Source: Nocardioides caldifontis
Lineage (GTDB): Bacteria > Actinomycetota > Actinomycetes > Propionibacteriales > Nocardioidaceae
NCBI RefSeq assembly: GCF_008087345.1
Contig: NZ_VHIB01000012.1
Span: 62,001-126,000, forward strand
Direction: 5' to 3'
Length of the DNA: 64,000 nt
The position numbers and the translations under genes are program-made. Position 1 is the first letter of the stretch. Each line of letters opens with the position of its first letter. Shown piece by piece: positions 52,726 through 61,731 of this stretch. The notes below the pieces were generated by a model, which saw only the letters and a list, made by a program, of their open reading frames with translations, was not told where the DNA came from and searched no databases.

Positions 52726-52758
52726 CCGCGGCCCGGTCGTCCCACGACCGGGCCGCGG
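52726..52758 (+). terminator. 15-bp perfect terminator hairpin before miaB
   Basis: CCGCGGCCCGGTCGT and ACGACCGGGCCGCGG pair perfectly around a CCC loop, beginning 14 bases after the Lys-rich protein gene. This is the strongest simple stem in the window. No T-run follows. Confidence 0.8.
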
Positions 52759-52783
52759 CGCGTCCACGTACCCTGGTGCGGTC

Positions 52784-54256
52784 ATGAACAGCGCACGCAC
52801 GTACGAGGTCCGCACCTACGGGTGCCAGATGAACGTCCACGACTCCGAGCGGCTCACCGGGCTCCTCGAGGACGCGGGCTACGTCGCGGCACCGGAGGGT
52901 GAGCAGGCCGACGTCGTCGTCCTCAACACCTGCGCGGTCCGCGAGAACGCCGACAACCGGCTCTACGGCAACCTCGGCCACCTCGCGCCGGTCAAGGCGA
53001 AGCGGCCCGGCATGCAGATCGCGGTCGGTGGCTGCCTGGCCCAGAAGGACCGCGGAGAGATCACGCGCAAGGCGCCCTGGGTCGACGTCGTGTTCGGCAC
53101 CCACAACATCGGCTCGCTGCCGACGCTGCTCGAGCGGGCCCGCGTCCAGCAGGAGGCCCAGGTCGAGATCCTCGAGTCGCTCGAAGTCTTCCCGTCGACG
53201 CTGCCCACACGCCGGGAGTCGGCGTACGCCGCCTGGGTCTCGGTGTCGGTGGGGTGCAACAACACCTGCACGTTCTGCATCGTGCCGTCGCTGCGCGGCA
53301 AGGAGAAGGACCGCCGTCCGGGCGACGTGCTCGCCGAGATCCGGGCGCTCGTCGGCGAGGGGGTCAGCGAGGTCACGCTGCTGGGGCAGAACGTCAACGC
53401 GTACGGCGTGGAGTTCGGTGACCGTCAGGCGTTCAGCAAGCTGCTGCGGGCCTGCGGCGAGATCGAGGGGCTCGAACGAGTCCGGTTCACCAGCCCGCAC
53501 CCGGCGGAGTTCACCGACGACGTGATCGCCGCGATGGCCGAGACGCCCAACGTGATGCCGCAGCTCCACATGCCGCTGCAGTCCGGCTCGGACCGGGTCC
53601 TGCGGGCGATGCGCCGCTCGTACCGGCAGTCGAAGTACCTCGGCATCATCGAGCGGGTGCGCGCCGCCATCCCGGACGCCGCGATCAGCACCGACATCAT
53701 CGTCGGGTTCCCTGGCGAGACCGAGGAGGACTTCCTCGAGACGATGAAAGTCGTCGAGCGGGCGCGGTTCGCGGGGGCATACACGTTCCAGTACTCGAAG
53801 CGCCCCGGCACCCCGGCTGCCGTCCTCGCGGACCAGGTGCCCAAGGCGGTCGTGCAGGAGCGGTACGAGCGGCTCGTCGCGCTGGTCAACGACATCGCCT
53901 GGGAGGAGAACCAGGCGCTCGTCGGGCGGCGCGTGGAGCTGATGGTCGCCGAGGGCGAGGGACGCAAGGACGCCGCGACGCACCGGATGACCGGCCGCGC
54001 GCCCGACAACCGGCTCGTGCACTTCGACGGCACCACCGCCCCGGGGGTGCGCCCGGGCGACATGGTGGAGGTCGAGGTCACCTACGCCGCGCCGCATCAC
54101 CTGGTCTCGGACGCGCCCGTGCTCTCCGTGCGCCGGACTCGGTCGGGTGACGCGTGGGAGGCCCGGAACACGTCCTCGAAGCCGTCGGGCGTGCTGCTCG
54201 GGCTGCCGACCGTCGGCGCGCCGGCCCCACTCGCCCCCGCCCCCGCCTGCGGCTGA
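52784..54256 (+). CDS. miaB: tRNA-2-methylthio-N6-dimethylallyladenosine synthase
   Basis: Radical-SAM methylthiotransferase acting on i6A37 of tRNAs made by MiaA. 490 residues: the N-terminal UPF0004 domain ([40 protein letters not shown]), the radical-SAM motif CNNTCTFC (Cys158, Cys162, Cys165) and a TRAM domain. [11 protein letters not shown] is the MiaB signature. The C-terminal ~30 residues are Pro/Ala-rich and run to 28 bases before the repeat array. miaA lies about 1.5 kb downstream. Confidence 0.96.
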   Translation: MNSARTYEVRTYGCQMNVHDSERLTGLLEDAGYVAAPEGEQADVVVLNTCAVRENADNRLYGNLGHLAPVKAKRPGMQIAVGGCLAQKDRGEITRKAPWVDVVFGTHNIGSLPTLLERARVQQEAQVEILESLEVFPSTLPTRRESAYAAWVSVSVGCNNTCTFCIVPSLRGKEKDRRPGDVLAEIRALVGEGVSEVTLLGQNVNAYGVEFGDRQAFSKLLRACGEIEGLERVRFTSPHPAEFTDDVIAAMAETPNVMPQLHMPLQSGSDRVLRAMRRSYRQSKYLGIIERVRAAIPDAAISTDIIVGFPGETEEDFLETMKVVERARFAGAYTFQYSKRPGTPAAVLADQVPKAVVQERYERLVALVNDIAWEENQALVGRRVELMVAEGEGRKDAATHRMTGRAPDNRLVHFDGTTAPGVRPGDMVEVEVTYAAPHHLVSDAPVLSVRRTRSGDAWEARNTSSKPSGVLLGLPTVGAPAPLAPAPACG

Positions 54257-54283
54257 AGGAACTTCCGGCGCGCGTAGTCGGTG

Positions 54284-54376
54284 TCGAACTGCCCCTCGTG
54301 GCGCGCGTCAGAGGTGTCGAGCCGCCCTTCGTGGCGCACGTGGCTGGTGTTGAGCCGCCCTTCGTGGCGCGCGTCA
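54284..54376 (+). repeat. Stop-proximal repeat array, three units, 33-bp period
   Basis: Units start at 54284, 54317 and 54350, each of the form TCGAGCCGCCCTTCGTGGCG plus a variable spacer. The array begins 27 bases after the miaB stop and ends on the stop codon of the convergent gene (TCA, 54374-54376), as in the array at 19082. Confidence 0.85.
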
Positions 54377-54889
54377 GGTCGTGGTCTTGCGTGCGCCCTC
54401 GGGGTCGCGGCGTAGCTTCTCGTCCTGGATCGGGTCGGGGAGCGGTTCGCCGACCGTACGGTCGATCCCCATGTGGTCCCCGTCGTGAGAGGTCCGGGAC
54501 GGGTCGTCCTGCAGGGGAACCGTGTCCCGCTGGGAGACGTCGACGGCGTCCCACTCGGTGGGGCTGCTGTCGAACTCGCCGTCCGTGCGCTGCACCGCCG
54601 TACCTCGACTGCCCGTGCCCTCGATGCCACCGAGCCCCTCACCGACCGGACGACCTTCGTGGCTGGCCGGGCCGGTGCGCTCGCTGGACACGCCCATGTC
54701 GCCCGAGAGCCCGTGCGGGCCGGTGCTGTTGGGGTTCGAGGCGCGGTTCTCGTCGGCCTGCGCGCGGGTCGGCGCGTCGGGGCCGGGCTCGCCCTCGGGT
54801 GTCGTCGGAGCCGGGATGGTCTGCGGCCCTTCCGGGGTGCTGGAGGGCTGGACCTCGGGCTCGGGTACCTGCTGCGGATCGGTGCTCAT
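54374..54889 (-). CDS. Disordered hydrophilic protein of unknown function
   Basis: A 171-residue protein with no membrane segment, dominated by Pro, Glu, Asp, Ser, Thr and Gly (VPEPEVQPSSTPEGPQTIPA). The C-terminal part is more ordered (DRTVGEPLPDPIQDEKLRRD). ATG 54889 is preferred because AAGGAC lies five bases upstream; the longer open frame runs into the next repeat array and is not coding. Codon bias fits the genome. It may be a stress-related disordered protein, but that is a guess. Confidence 0.65.
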   Translation of the reverse strand: MSTDPQQVPEPEVQPSSTPEGPQTIPAPTTPEGEPGPDAPTRAQADENRASNPNSTGPHGLSGDMGVSSERTGPASHEGRPVGEGLGGIEGTGSRGTAVQRTDGEFDSSPTEWDAVDVSQRDTVPLQDDPSRTSHDGDHMGIDRTVGEPLPDPIQDEKLRRDPEGARKTTT

Positions 54890-54953
54890 GGCGCGTCCTT
54901 CCTCCGACAGTCGGTCTTCGATGACCGTGCCCGACGCTCCCGCGCCACAAACG

Positions 54954-55009
54954 CGCGCCACGAGGGGCGGTTCGACACCCTCGACGCGCGCCACGAAGGG
55001 CGGTTCGAC
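54954..55009 (-). repeat. Stop-proximal repeat array, two units, 33-bp period
   Basis: CGCGCCACGAGGGGCGGTTCGAC at 54954-54976, and a one-mismatch copy at 54987-55009, as read on the plus strand. On the minus strand the array starts 13 bases after the NUDIX gene stop, again in the direction of the gene it follows. Confidence 0.85.
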
Positions 55010-55022
55010 GCCAAGAAGCGGG

Positions 55023-55508
55023 TCAGAAGCCGTAGGTGAGGATCGGGGGGAGCGGGCGGCCGGTGCGGAGGGAGTCGGCGAGCAGCCCGAGGAGGTACCC
55101 CTCGTGGGGCACCATCGGCTCCGGCGGGGCCGAGGGGCGGAACCACCCGAGCCCGACCGCCTTCCGCGGCTCCTGGACGGCGGGTTCGCCCTGCCAGCGT
55201 CGGGTGGTGAGGAAGAAGTCGACCCGCTGCTCGACCGGGTCGTTCACCCCGGGCAGTGTGCGCTGCATGGTGCACAGCGGCTCGACGTCGTCGGGTGCGA
55301 CGGCGATCCCGAGCTCCTCGACGGCCTCCCGCGCCGCGGCGACCTGGACCGACTCGCCGAGCTCGACGTGGCCGGCGGCCGCGCTGGCCCAGTGGCCGGC
55401 CATGAACGTCGTCGCCGGCCCGCGCAGCTGCAGCAGCAGCTCGAGGTCGGCGCCCTCACCACGCAGCAGCAGCAGGTAGGCCGCGGGCACGACCTGGAAC
55501 CGGTCCAT
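55023..55508 (-). CDS. NUDIX hydrolase
   Basis: A 161-residue NUDIX protein. The complete box G-x5-E-x7-R-E-x2-E-E-x-G is present (GHVELGESVQVAAAREAVEE then LG, near residue 46). Members cleave nucleoside diphosphates linked to another moiety; the C-terminal KAVGLGWF...PPEPMVPHEGYL pattern is typical of a group close to 8-oxo-dGTPases, but the substrate is not certain. TACCGT lies seven bases before ATG. It is divergent from miaA. Confidence 0.9.
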   Translation of the reverse strand: MDRFQVVPAAYLLLLRGEGADLELLLQLRGPATTFMAGHWASAAAGHVELGESVQVAAAREAVEELGIAVAPDDVEPLCTMQRTLPGVNDPVEQRVDFFLTTRRWQGEPAVQEPRKAVGLGWFRPSAPPEPMVPHEGYLLGLLADSLRTGRPLPPILTYGF

Positions 55509-55528
55509 GCGCCGAACGGTAGCCGGGC

Positions 55529-55584
55529 CCGGGGAGCGGGGCGTCGCGGCGGAAGCAGGTCACCGCCCGCGACGCCCTCCCCGG
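55529..55584. promoter_or_regulatory. Long imperfect hairpin between NUDIX gene and miaA
   Basis: Nested inverted repeats: CCGGGGA/TCCCCGG outside, GGGCGTCGCG/CGCGACGCCC in the middle and GCGG/CCGC inside, about 21 paired bases with small bulges around a ten-base loop. It lies 20 bases upstream of the NUDIX start and 175 bases before miaA. It may be a terminator, an operator or a structured leader. Confidence 0.45.
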
Positions 55585-55759
55585 TGCCCCCGTGGGCGTC
55601 CCGAGGTCGTGTGGCCGGTTGCCGCGCACACGGCTTCGACCAGGACCTGAGGCCCGCACCGTTGTCCCGAGTCCGTGAACCGGAGCACCGTACTCCCGGC
55701 TCCGGCGGCTGCGCGAGCCCCTGTCTGCACCTGTCCCACACCCTGGGAAGATTCGCCCC

Positions 55760-56680
55760 ATGGCCGCCCCCGACCCCGCCCTGCCGGTCGTCGCGGTGGT
55801 CGGCCCGACGGCGGTCGGGAAGTCCGAGCTCTCCCTCGACCTCGCCGAGCGGCTGGGCGGCGAGATCGTCAACACCGACTCGATGCAGCTCTACCGCGGG
55901 ATGGACATCGGCACTGCGAAGCTCCCGCCCGAGGAGCGCCGGGGCATCCCGCACCACCTGCTCGACGTGCTCGACGTGACGCGGACGGCGACGGTGGCGG
56001 AGTTCCAGGCGTGGGCGCGCGCCGCGATCGCCGACTGCCGCGAGCGGGGCGTGGTGCCGGTCCTGGTCGGCGGGTCGGCGTTGTACGTCCGGGCGGTGCT
56101 CGACCGGTTCGAGTTCCCAGGCACGGACCCGGCCGTGCGGGCCCGGCTCGACGCCGAGCTCGCGGAGCGCGGCCCGCTCGTCCTGCACCGCCGGCTCGCC
56201 GAGCGCGACCCCGAGGCGGCCGCGAAGATCCTGCCGAGCAACGGCCGGCGGGTCGTCCGCGCCCTGGAGGTGATCGAGCTGACCGGGCGCCCGTTCAGCG
56301 CCACCCTCCCTCGCCAGGAGTACGCCGACCCCGCGACCGTGCAGGTCGGTCTGGACTGTCCGAGGCCGGTCCTCGACGAGCGGATCGAGGAGCGGGTCCG
56401 CCGGATGTGGGAAGCGGGGCTGGTCGACGAGGTGCGCGCGCTCGAGCAGCAGGGGCTGCGGGAGGGGCTGACCGCGAGCCGGGCGCTCGGCTACCAGCAG
56501 GTGCTCGAGCTGCTCGCGGGCACGTGCACCGAGGAGGAGGCATTCGACGCCACCGTGCGCGGGACGCGCAAGTTCGCCCGCCGGCAGGACTCCTGGTTCC
56601 GCAAGGACCCCCGGATCCACTGGGTCGCCTTCGACGCGCCGGACCGCGTCGAGCAGGCGGTCGCCGCCGTCACGGCCTGA
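55760..56680 (+). CDS. miaA: tRNA dimethylallyltransferase
   Basis: Adds a dimethylallyl group to A37 of tRNAs that read UNN codons, producing the substrate of MiaB. 306 residues: P-loop GPTAVGKS (15-22), [48 protein letters not shown] and the [16 protein letters not shown] tail. Length and motifs are standard. AAGATT lies six bases before ATG, a weak version of the leaderless layout. Confidence 0.96.
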   Translation: MAAPDPALPVVAVVGPTAVGKSELSLDLAERLGGEIVNTDSMQLYRGMDIGTAKLPPEERRGIPHHLLDVLDVTRTATVAEFQAWARAAIADCRERGVVPVLVGGSALYVRAVLDRFEFPGTDPAVRARLDAELAERGPLVLHRRLAERDPEAAAKILPSNGRRVVRALEVIELTGRPFSATLPRQEYADPATVQVGLDCPRPVLDERIEERVRRMWEAGLVDEVRALEQQGLREGLTASRALGYQQVLELLAGTCTEEEAFDATVRGTRKFARRQDSWFRKDPRIHWVAFDAPDRVEQAVAAVTA

Positions 56681-56683
56681 GGG

Positions 56684-56860
56684 TCACCCGGCGCGGCGTA
56701 CCTCCACCGGCGGGTCGCAGAGCTCGAGCAGCACCACCGCCGCGTCGCAGTCGGTGCAGCAGTAGGAGAAGGGGTCCTCGTCGACGGGCACGAGGACGCG
56801 TCGGTCACCGCAGTCGGGGCAGAAGCCGTCCACCCCTCGGAGCATGAGTACCTCGTCCAT
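56684..56860 (-). CDS. Small zinc-ribbon protein
   Basis: A 58-residue protein read on the minus strand from ATG 56860 to TGA 56684. It contains two knuckles, CPDC (Cys14, Cys17) and CTDC (Cys35, Cys38), within an acidic frame (VLVPVDEDPFSYC, VVLLELCDPPVEVRR), so one zinc ribbon is likely. It converges on miaA with only three bases between stops. Strong codon bias and the intact Cys pattern support coding. Role unknown. Confidence 0.72.
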   Translation of the reverse strand: MDEVLMLRGVDGFCPDCGDRRVLVPVDEDPFSYCCTDCDAAVVLLELCDPPVEVRRAG

Positions 56861-57000
56861 GCCAGAACGGTGACACGGGGCTCCGACAGAATCCGCGACG
56901 ACGCGCCCGCCAGGGGTTGTGCGGAGGGCGACAAGGGGAGTAGGCCGGAACCCGCACCCCGTGGCGCTGCACCCTGCGCCCCCGCACCCCGGAGGTCCTG

Positions 57001-58845
57001 ATGGCTCCTCGGTCCCGTCGTCCCCTCGTCGCCCTCGCCTCGACCGCAGCCCTGGTCACCGCCGTCCTCGCGGTCCCTGCCGCGCCGGCGGCCACCGTGG
57101 AGCGGGCGGCCGCACCACCGGGGCTCGGCAAAGCACCGGTCGCCCGCGGCACCGGCGGCGCGGTGGCCTCGGTCGATCTCGCCGCGAGCCGGGTCGGGCT
57201 CCAGGTGCTGAAGCGTGGCGGCAACGCGGTCGACGCCGCGGTCGCGACCGCTGCGGCCCTCGGCGTGACCGAGCCCTACAGCGCGGGCGTCGGCGGGGGC
57301 GGCTACCTCGTCCTCCACGACGCCCGCACCGGGAAGGTCCGCACCATCGACGGCCGCGAGACCGCCCCCCTCGCGATGCCCCGCGACGCGTTCGTCGACC
57401 CGGGGACCGGGGAGCCCTACCCGTTCACCCCCGACCTCGTCACCAGCGGCGTCTCCGTTGGTGTCCCCGGCACGGTCGCCACCTGGGACACCGCGCTGCG
57501 CAAGTGGGGCACCTGGAGCATGCGCAAGGCGCTCGCGCCCGCCGCCCGGCTGGCCGAGCGCGGGTTCCGCGTCGACCGGACCTTCGCGCTGCAGACCGCG
57601 GAGAACCAGGAGCGGTTCGAGGCCTACACCACGACCCCGCGGCTCTTCCTGCCCGGCGGTGCCCCGCCCGAGGTGGGCAACCGGTTCCGCAACCCCGACC
57701 TCGCTCGCACCTACCGCACGCTCGGCGAGCGCGGTGCGAAGTGGTTCTACGAGGGCCGGCTCGCCCGACGCATCGCCGCGCTCGTCCGGAAGCCACCGGT
57801 CAGCCCGACCACCGACCTTCCGGTCCCGGCCGGCTTCATGCGGCCGCGCGACCTCGCGAGGTACCGCACGGTGGTCGCACCGGCGACCCGCACCCGCTAC
57901 CGCGGGCTGGACGTCTACGGGATGCCACCGTCCTCCTCCGGCGGCACCACCGTCGGCGAGGCGCTCAACATCGTGGAGGCGCTGGTCCGCCGCAAGCCGT
58001 CGATCACACAGGTGCTCCACCGCTACCTCGAGGCCAGCGCCCTCGCGTTCGCCGACCGCGCCGAGCACCTCGGCGACCCGGCGTTCACCGACGTCCCGGT
58101 CGGCCGGCTCCTCGACCAGCGGTTCGCCCGCGAGCGCGCCTGCCTGGTCTCGCGCGACGAGGCGCTCACCAAGCCCGTCGACCCCGGCAACGTCCGGCGC
58201 TACGACGGGAGGTGCGCGACCCGGACCTCCGGCGACGCGTCGACGGCCGAGGACACCGAGAACCGCGAGACCACCAACCTCACCGTCGTCGACCGCTGGG
58301 GCAACGTCGTCGAGTACACCCTCACCATCGAGCAGACCGGCGGCTCCGGGCTGCTCGTCCCGGGGCGCGGGTTCCTGCTCAACAACGAGCTCACCGACTT
58401 CAGCACCGAGTGGGAGCGCGGCGACCCGAACCGGATCCAGCCGGGTAAGCGGCCGCGGTCGTCGATGTCGCCGACGATCGTGGCGCGCGGCGGCAAGCCG
58501 TGGATCGCGCTGGGCAGCCCGGGCGGCTCGACGATCATCACGACCGTGCTCCAGGTGCTGCTCAACCGCGTGGAGCTCGGCATGCGGCTGCCGCAGGCGG
58601 TCGCCGCGCCGCGGGCCTCGCAGCGCAACACCGAGAACGTGACCGCCGAGCAGCGGTTCATCGACCGGTGGGGCACCGCGCTGGGCGCTCTCGGCCACAC
58701 CTTCACCCCCGCCGGCGAGCCGGGCACGAGCGCGGCCGAGATCGGTGCGGCGACGGCCATCGAGCTGCGCGGGCGGAACCTGGTCGCGGTCGCGGAGCCG
58801 ACGCGCCGCGGCGGTGGTTCGGCCCTGGTGGTGCGTCCACGCTGA
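57001..58845 (+). CDS. ggt: Gamma-glutamyltransferase
   Basis: Exported Ntn-hydrolase that cleaves or transfers the gamma-glutamyl group of glutathione-like peptides. 614 residues with a Sec signal (RRPLVALASTAALVTAVLAV, cut near Ala30). The large-subunit motif is KRGGNAVDAAVATAAALGVT. Self-cleavage is expected before Thr424 (ETTNLTVVD), with the small-subunit GSPGGS near residue 505. The usual TTHxS motif reads TTNLT here, a His-to-Asn change beside the nucleophile. GGAGG precedes ATG. Actinobacteria lack glutathione, so natural substrates are other gamma-glutamyl compounds. Confidence 0.93.
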   Translation: MAPRSRRPLVALASTAALVTAVLAVPAAPAATVERAAAPPGLGKAPVARGTGGAVASVDLAASRVGLQVLKRGGNAVDAAVATAAALGVTEPYSAGVGGGGYLVLHDARTGKVRTIDGRETAPLAMPRDAFVDPGTGEPYPFTPDLVTSGVSVGVPGTVATWDTALRKWGTWSMRKALAPAARLAERGFRVDRTFALQTAENQERFEAYTTTPRLFLPGGAPPEVGNRFRNPDLARTYRTLGERGAKWFYEGRLARRIAALVRKPPVSPTTDLPVPAGFMRPRDLARYRTVVAPATRTRYRGLDVYGMPPSSSGGTTVGEALNIVEALVRRKPSITQVLHRYLEASALAFADRAEHLGDPAFTDVPVGRLLDQRFARERACLVSRDEALTKPVDPGNVRRYDGRCATRTSGDASTAEDTENRETTNLTVVDRWGNVVEYTLTIEQTGGSGLLVPGRGFLLNNELTDFSTEWERGDPNRIQPGKRPRSSMSPTIVARGGKPWIALGSPGGSTIITTVLQVLLNRVELGMRLPQAVAAPRASQRNTENVTAEQRFIDRWGTALGALGHTFTPAGEPGTSAAEIGAATAIELRGRNLVAVAEPTRRGGGSALVVRPR

Positions 58846-58865
58846 GTGGGTGTACGAAAGGACCC

Positions 58866-59333
58866 ATGGCTGCCACCTTCACGGTCGAACGCACGCGCAC
58901 CATCCAGGCTCCGGTGGAGAAGGTCTATCCGCTGATCGCGGACTTCCGGCAGTGGCCGCGGTGGTCGCCGTGGGAGGACGTCGACCCCGACCTGCACCGT
59001 TCGTACGGCGGTGCCGAGTCCGGTCGCGGGGCGACGTACGCCTGGTCCGGGAACCGGAAGGCCGGAGCAGGCAACATGACGATCACCGATGCCGAGCAGG
59101 ACCGGTTCGTCGACATCGACCTGGTCTTCGAGAAGCCGTTCAAGGCGCGCAACCGCACCACGTTCACCCTCACGCCGCAGGGCGGCGCGACCGTCGTCAC
59201 GTGGCACATGGAGGGGCCCCGTCCGCTGCTGATGCGGATCATGGGGCCGCTGATGAACCCCGACAAGTTCATCGGCAACGACTTCGACAAGGGGCTCGAC
59301 CGGATGGCGCTGACCGCGCCGGCCCCCGAGTGA
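58866..59333 (+). CDS. SRPBCC family protein
   Basis: A 155-residue START-like protein. It begins TVERTRTIQAPVEKVYPLIA, continues FRQWPRWSPWEDVDP and SYGGAESGRGATYAWSGN (the polyketide-cyclase-2 pattern), and ends with PRPLLMRIMGPLMNPDKFIG, typical of the subgroup. AAAGGA lies just upstream of ATG. Its stop overlaps the dapF start by four bases (GTGA), suggesting co-translation, although no link to diaminopimelate synthesis is known. Confidence 0.85.
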   Translation: MAATFTVERTRTIQAPVEKVYPLIADFRQWPRWSPWEDVDPDLHRSYGGAESGRGATYAWSGNRKAGAGNMTITDAEQDRFVDIDLVFEKPFKARNRTTFTLTPQGGATVVTWHMEGPRPLLMRIMGPLMNPDKFIGNDFDKGLDRMALTAPAPE

Positions 59334-60160
59334 CGCGGTTCCTGAAGGGGCACGGCACGGAGAACGACTTCGTCCTGCTCCCCGACGCCGACGGCGCCGC
59401 CGGCGAGCCGGGTCCGGAGCTGGTCCGCGCCCTCTGCGACCGGCACGCCGGCCTCGGTGCAGACGGTGTCATCCGCGTCGTCCGCACCGACGCGACCGAC
59501 GACCCGGCAGCGGTCGCGGCGCGGGGTGAGGCGCGCTGGTTCATGGACTACCGCAACTCCGACGGCTCGCTGAGCGAGATGTGCGGCAACGGCGTGCGGG
59601 TGCTAGGACGCTACCTCGTCGACCGCGAGGGGGAGGACCCCGCGACGCCGCTGCCCGTGGCGACCCGTGCCGGGGTCAAGTGGCTGGCGTTCGACGGCGA
59701 CCTCATCACCGTCGACATGGGGCGCCCGCGCGTCGAGGGCACGACGACCGTGGCGGTGGGGGAGCGCCGCTGGGAGGCGCGCCACGTCGACATGGGCAAC
59801 CCGCACGCGGTGGCGTTCGTCGACGACCTCGCGGACGCCGGACCGCTGCTCGACGAGCCCGCGTACGACGCGGCCGTCTACCCGCACGGCGTCAACATCG
59901 AGTTCGTCGTACGGCGCGGGGAGCACCACGTCGCGATGCGGGTCCACGAGCGCGGGTCGGGGGAGACCCGGTCCTGCGGCACGGGAGCCTGCGCCGTGAT
60001 GGTGGCCGCGGCGCTCGCCGACGGGCTCGGTCGCGGGTCGGCGTACGACGTGGACGTGCCGGGCGGAAGGCTGCGGATCGCGTGGACCGAGGACGACCGG
60101 GTACTGATGACAGGACCCGCGGTCCTCGTCGCGGAAGGTAATTGGGTCGCCGGTCGTTGA
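59330..60160 (+). CDS. dapF: Diaminopimelate epimerase
   Basis: Converts LL- to meso-diaminopimelate for lysine and cell-wall synthesis. 276 residues with the two catalytic thiols: Cys85 in MCGNGVRV and Cys216 in SCGTGACA. The N-terminus FLKGHGTENDFVLLPD is typical, and GNPHAVAFVDD precedes the second domain. GTG 59330 overlaps the preceding stop. Both thiols are intact, so activity is expected. Organisms with LL-diaminopimelate in the wall still need it for lysine. Confidence 0.96.
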   Translation: MTRFLKGHGTENDFVLLPDADGAAGEPGPELVRALCDRHAGLGADGVIRVVRTDATDDPAAVAARGEARWFMDYRNSDGSLSEMCGNGVRVLGRYLVDREGEDPATPLPVATRAGVKWLAFDGDLITVDMGRPRVEGTTTVAVGERRWEARHVDMGNPHAVAFVDDLADAGPLLDEPAYDAAVYPHGVNIEFVVRRGEHHVAMRVHERGSGETRSCGTGACAVMVAAALADGLGRGSAYDVDVPGGRLRIAWTEDDRVLMTGPAVLVAEGNWVAGR

Positions 60161-60183
60161 GACCGGTGCGACCCTGGAGGCAT

Positions 60184-61728
60184 ATGACCACGAACAAGCA
60201 CGACTACGACGCCGAGCTGCCCGGCACCACCGAGATCGAGCTCGACGACGACCTCTTCGACGACGAGGCCGACGACGAGGTCGACGACGAGGTCGACGAC
60301 GACTGGGAGTCCGGCTACGAAGAGCCGGTCGCCTGGACCGAGGCCGACCCCGAGGACGACGGGACCACGGGCGAGTGGGACCTGGAGGAGCGCTACGCGC
60401 TCAAGCGGGTCGGCGCGCTGCGCACCGAGCTCGAGGACATCACCGAGGTCGAGTACCGCCAGCTCCGGCTCGAGCGGGTCGTCCTCGTCGGCGTCTGGAC
60501 CGAGGGCACCACGGCGGACGCCGAGAACTCCCTGGCCGAGCTCGCGGCCCTCGCCGAGACCGCCGGCTCCGAGGTTCTCGAGGCGCTCTACCAGCGACGG
60601 CAGCGGCCCGACCCGGCCACCTTCATCGGCCGCGGCAAGGTCGACGCGCTGCGGGAGATCGTCGAGCACACCGGCGCGGACACCGTGATCTGCGACGGCG
60701 AGCTCGCGCCCAGCCAGCTGAGGAACCTCGAGGACCGGGTGAAGGTGAAGGTCGTCGACCGCACCGCGCTGATCCTCGACATCTTCGCCCAGCACGCGAA
60801 GTCGCGTGAGGGCCAGGCGCAGGTCGAGCTCGCCCAGCTGAACTACATGAAGCAGCGGCTCCGCGGCTGGGGTGGCAACCTCTCCCGCCAGGCCGGTGGC
60901 CGCGTCGGCTCGCAGGGCGGCGGCATCGGGGGCCGCGGTCCCGGCGAGACCAAGATCGAGACCGACCGGCGCCGGATCAACACCAAGATCGCCAAGCTCC
61001 GGCGCGAGCTGAAGCACATGGCGACCACCCGCGAGACCAAGCGCTCCGAGCGGCGGCGCAACGCGGTGCCCGCCGTGGCGATCGCCGGCTACACCAACGC
61101 CGGCAAGTCCTCGCTGCTCAACCGGCTCACCGGTGCCGGGGTGCTCGTCGAGGACGCCCTGTTCGCGACGCTCGACCCGACGACGCGGCGGACCACCACC
61201 TCCGACGGGCGGGTCTACACGCTGTCCGACACCGTGGGGTTCGTGCGCCACCTGCCGCACCAGCTGGTCGAGGCGTTCCGCTCCACGCTCGAGGAGGTGG
61301 CGGACTCCGACCTGGTCGTGCACGTGGTCGACGGCTCGCACCCCGACCCGGAGGGCCAGCTCGCCGCCGTGCGGGAGGTCTTCGGGGAGATCGGGGCCGA
61401 CAAGGTGCCCGAGCTCGTGGTGATCAACAAGGCCGACGCCGCCGACCCGCTGGTGCTGGCCCGGCTGAAGGCCGCCGAGCCGCACTCCGTCGTGGCCTCC
61501 GCCCGCACGGGCGAGGGCATCGACGAGGTGCTCGCCGCGATCGAGGGCGAGCTGCCGAGGCCAGGGGTCGAGTTCGACGCGCTGCTGCCTTACGAGCGGG
61601 GAGACCTGCTCAACCGGATCCACACCAACGGCGAGGTCGAGGCCCTCGAGCACACCGGCGAGGGCACCCGCGTCCGTGGGCGCGTGAACGCCGACCTCGC
61701 GGGTGACCTCGCCCCCTACCTGGTGTAG
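60184..61728 (+). CDS. hflX: GTPase HflX
   Basis: Ribosome-splitting GTPase active under stress. 514 residues: an acidic N-terminal extension (DDDLFDDEADDEVDDEVDDD), the HflX domain (TFIGRGKVDALREIV; QVELAQLNYMKQRLRGW), the glycine-rich linker GGRVGSQGGGIGGRGPGETK and the G domain with GYTNAGKS (302-309), DTVGFVRHLP and NKAD. The acidic extension is a common actinobacterial addition. It lies 23 bases after dapF, as in many actinobacteria. Confidence 0.95.
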   Translation: MTTNKHDYDAELPGTTEIELDDDLFDDEADDEVDDEVDDDWESGYEEPVAWTEADPEDDGTTGEWDLEERYALKRVGALRTELEDITEVEYRQLRLERVVLVGVWTEGTTADAENSLAELAALAETAGSEVLEALYQRRQRPDPATFIGRGKVDALREIVEHTGADTVICDGELAPSQLRNLEDRVKVKVVDRTALILDIFAQHAKSREGQAQVELAQLNYMKQRLRGWGGNLSRQAGGRVGSQGGGIGGRGPGETKIETDRRRINTKIAKLRRELKHMATTRETKRSERRRNAVPAVAIAGYTNAGKSSLLNRLTGAGVLVEDALFATLDPTTRRTTTSDGRVYTLSDTVGFVRHLPHQLVEAFRSTLEEVADSDLVVHVVDGSHPDPEGQLAAVREVFGEIGADKVPELVVINKADAADPLVLARLKAAEPHSVVASARTGEGIDEVLAAIEGELPRPGVEFDALLPYERGDLLNRIHTNGEVEALEHTGEGTRVRGRVNADLAGDLAPYLV

Positions 61729-61731
61729 CGG

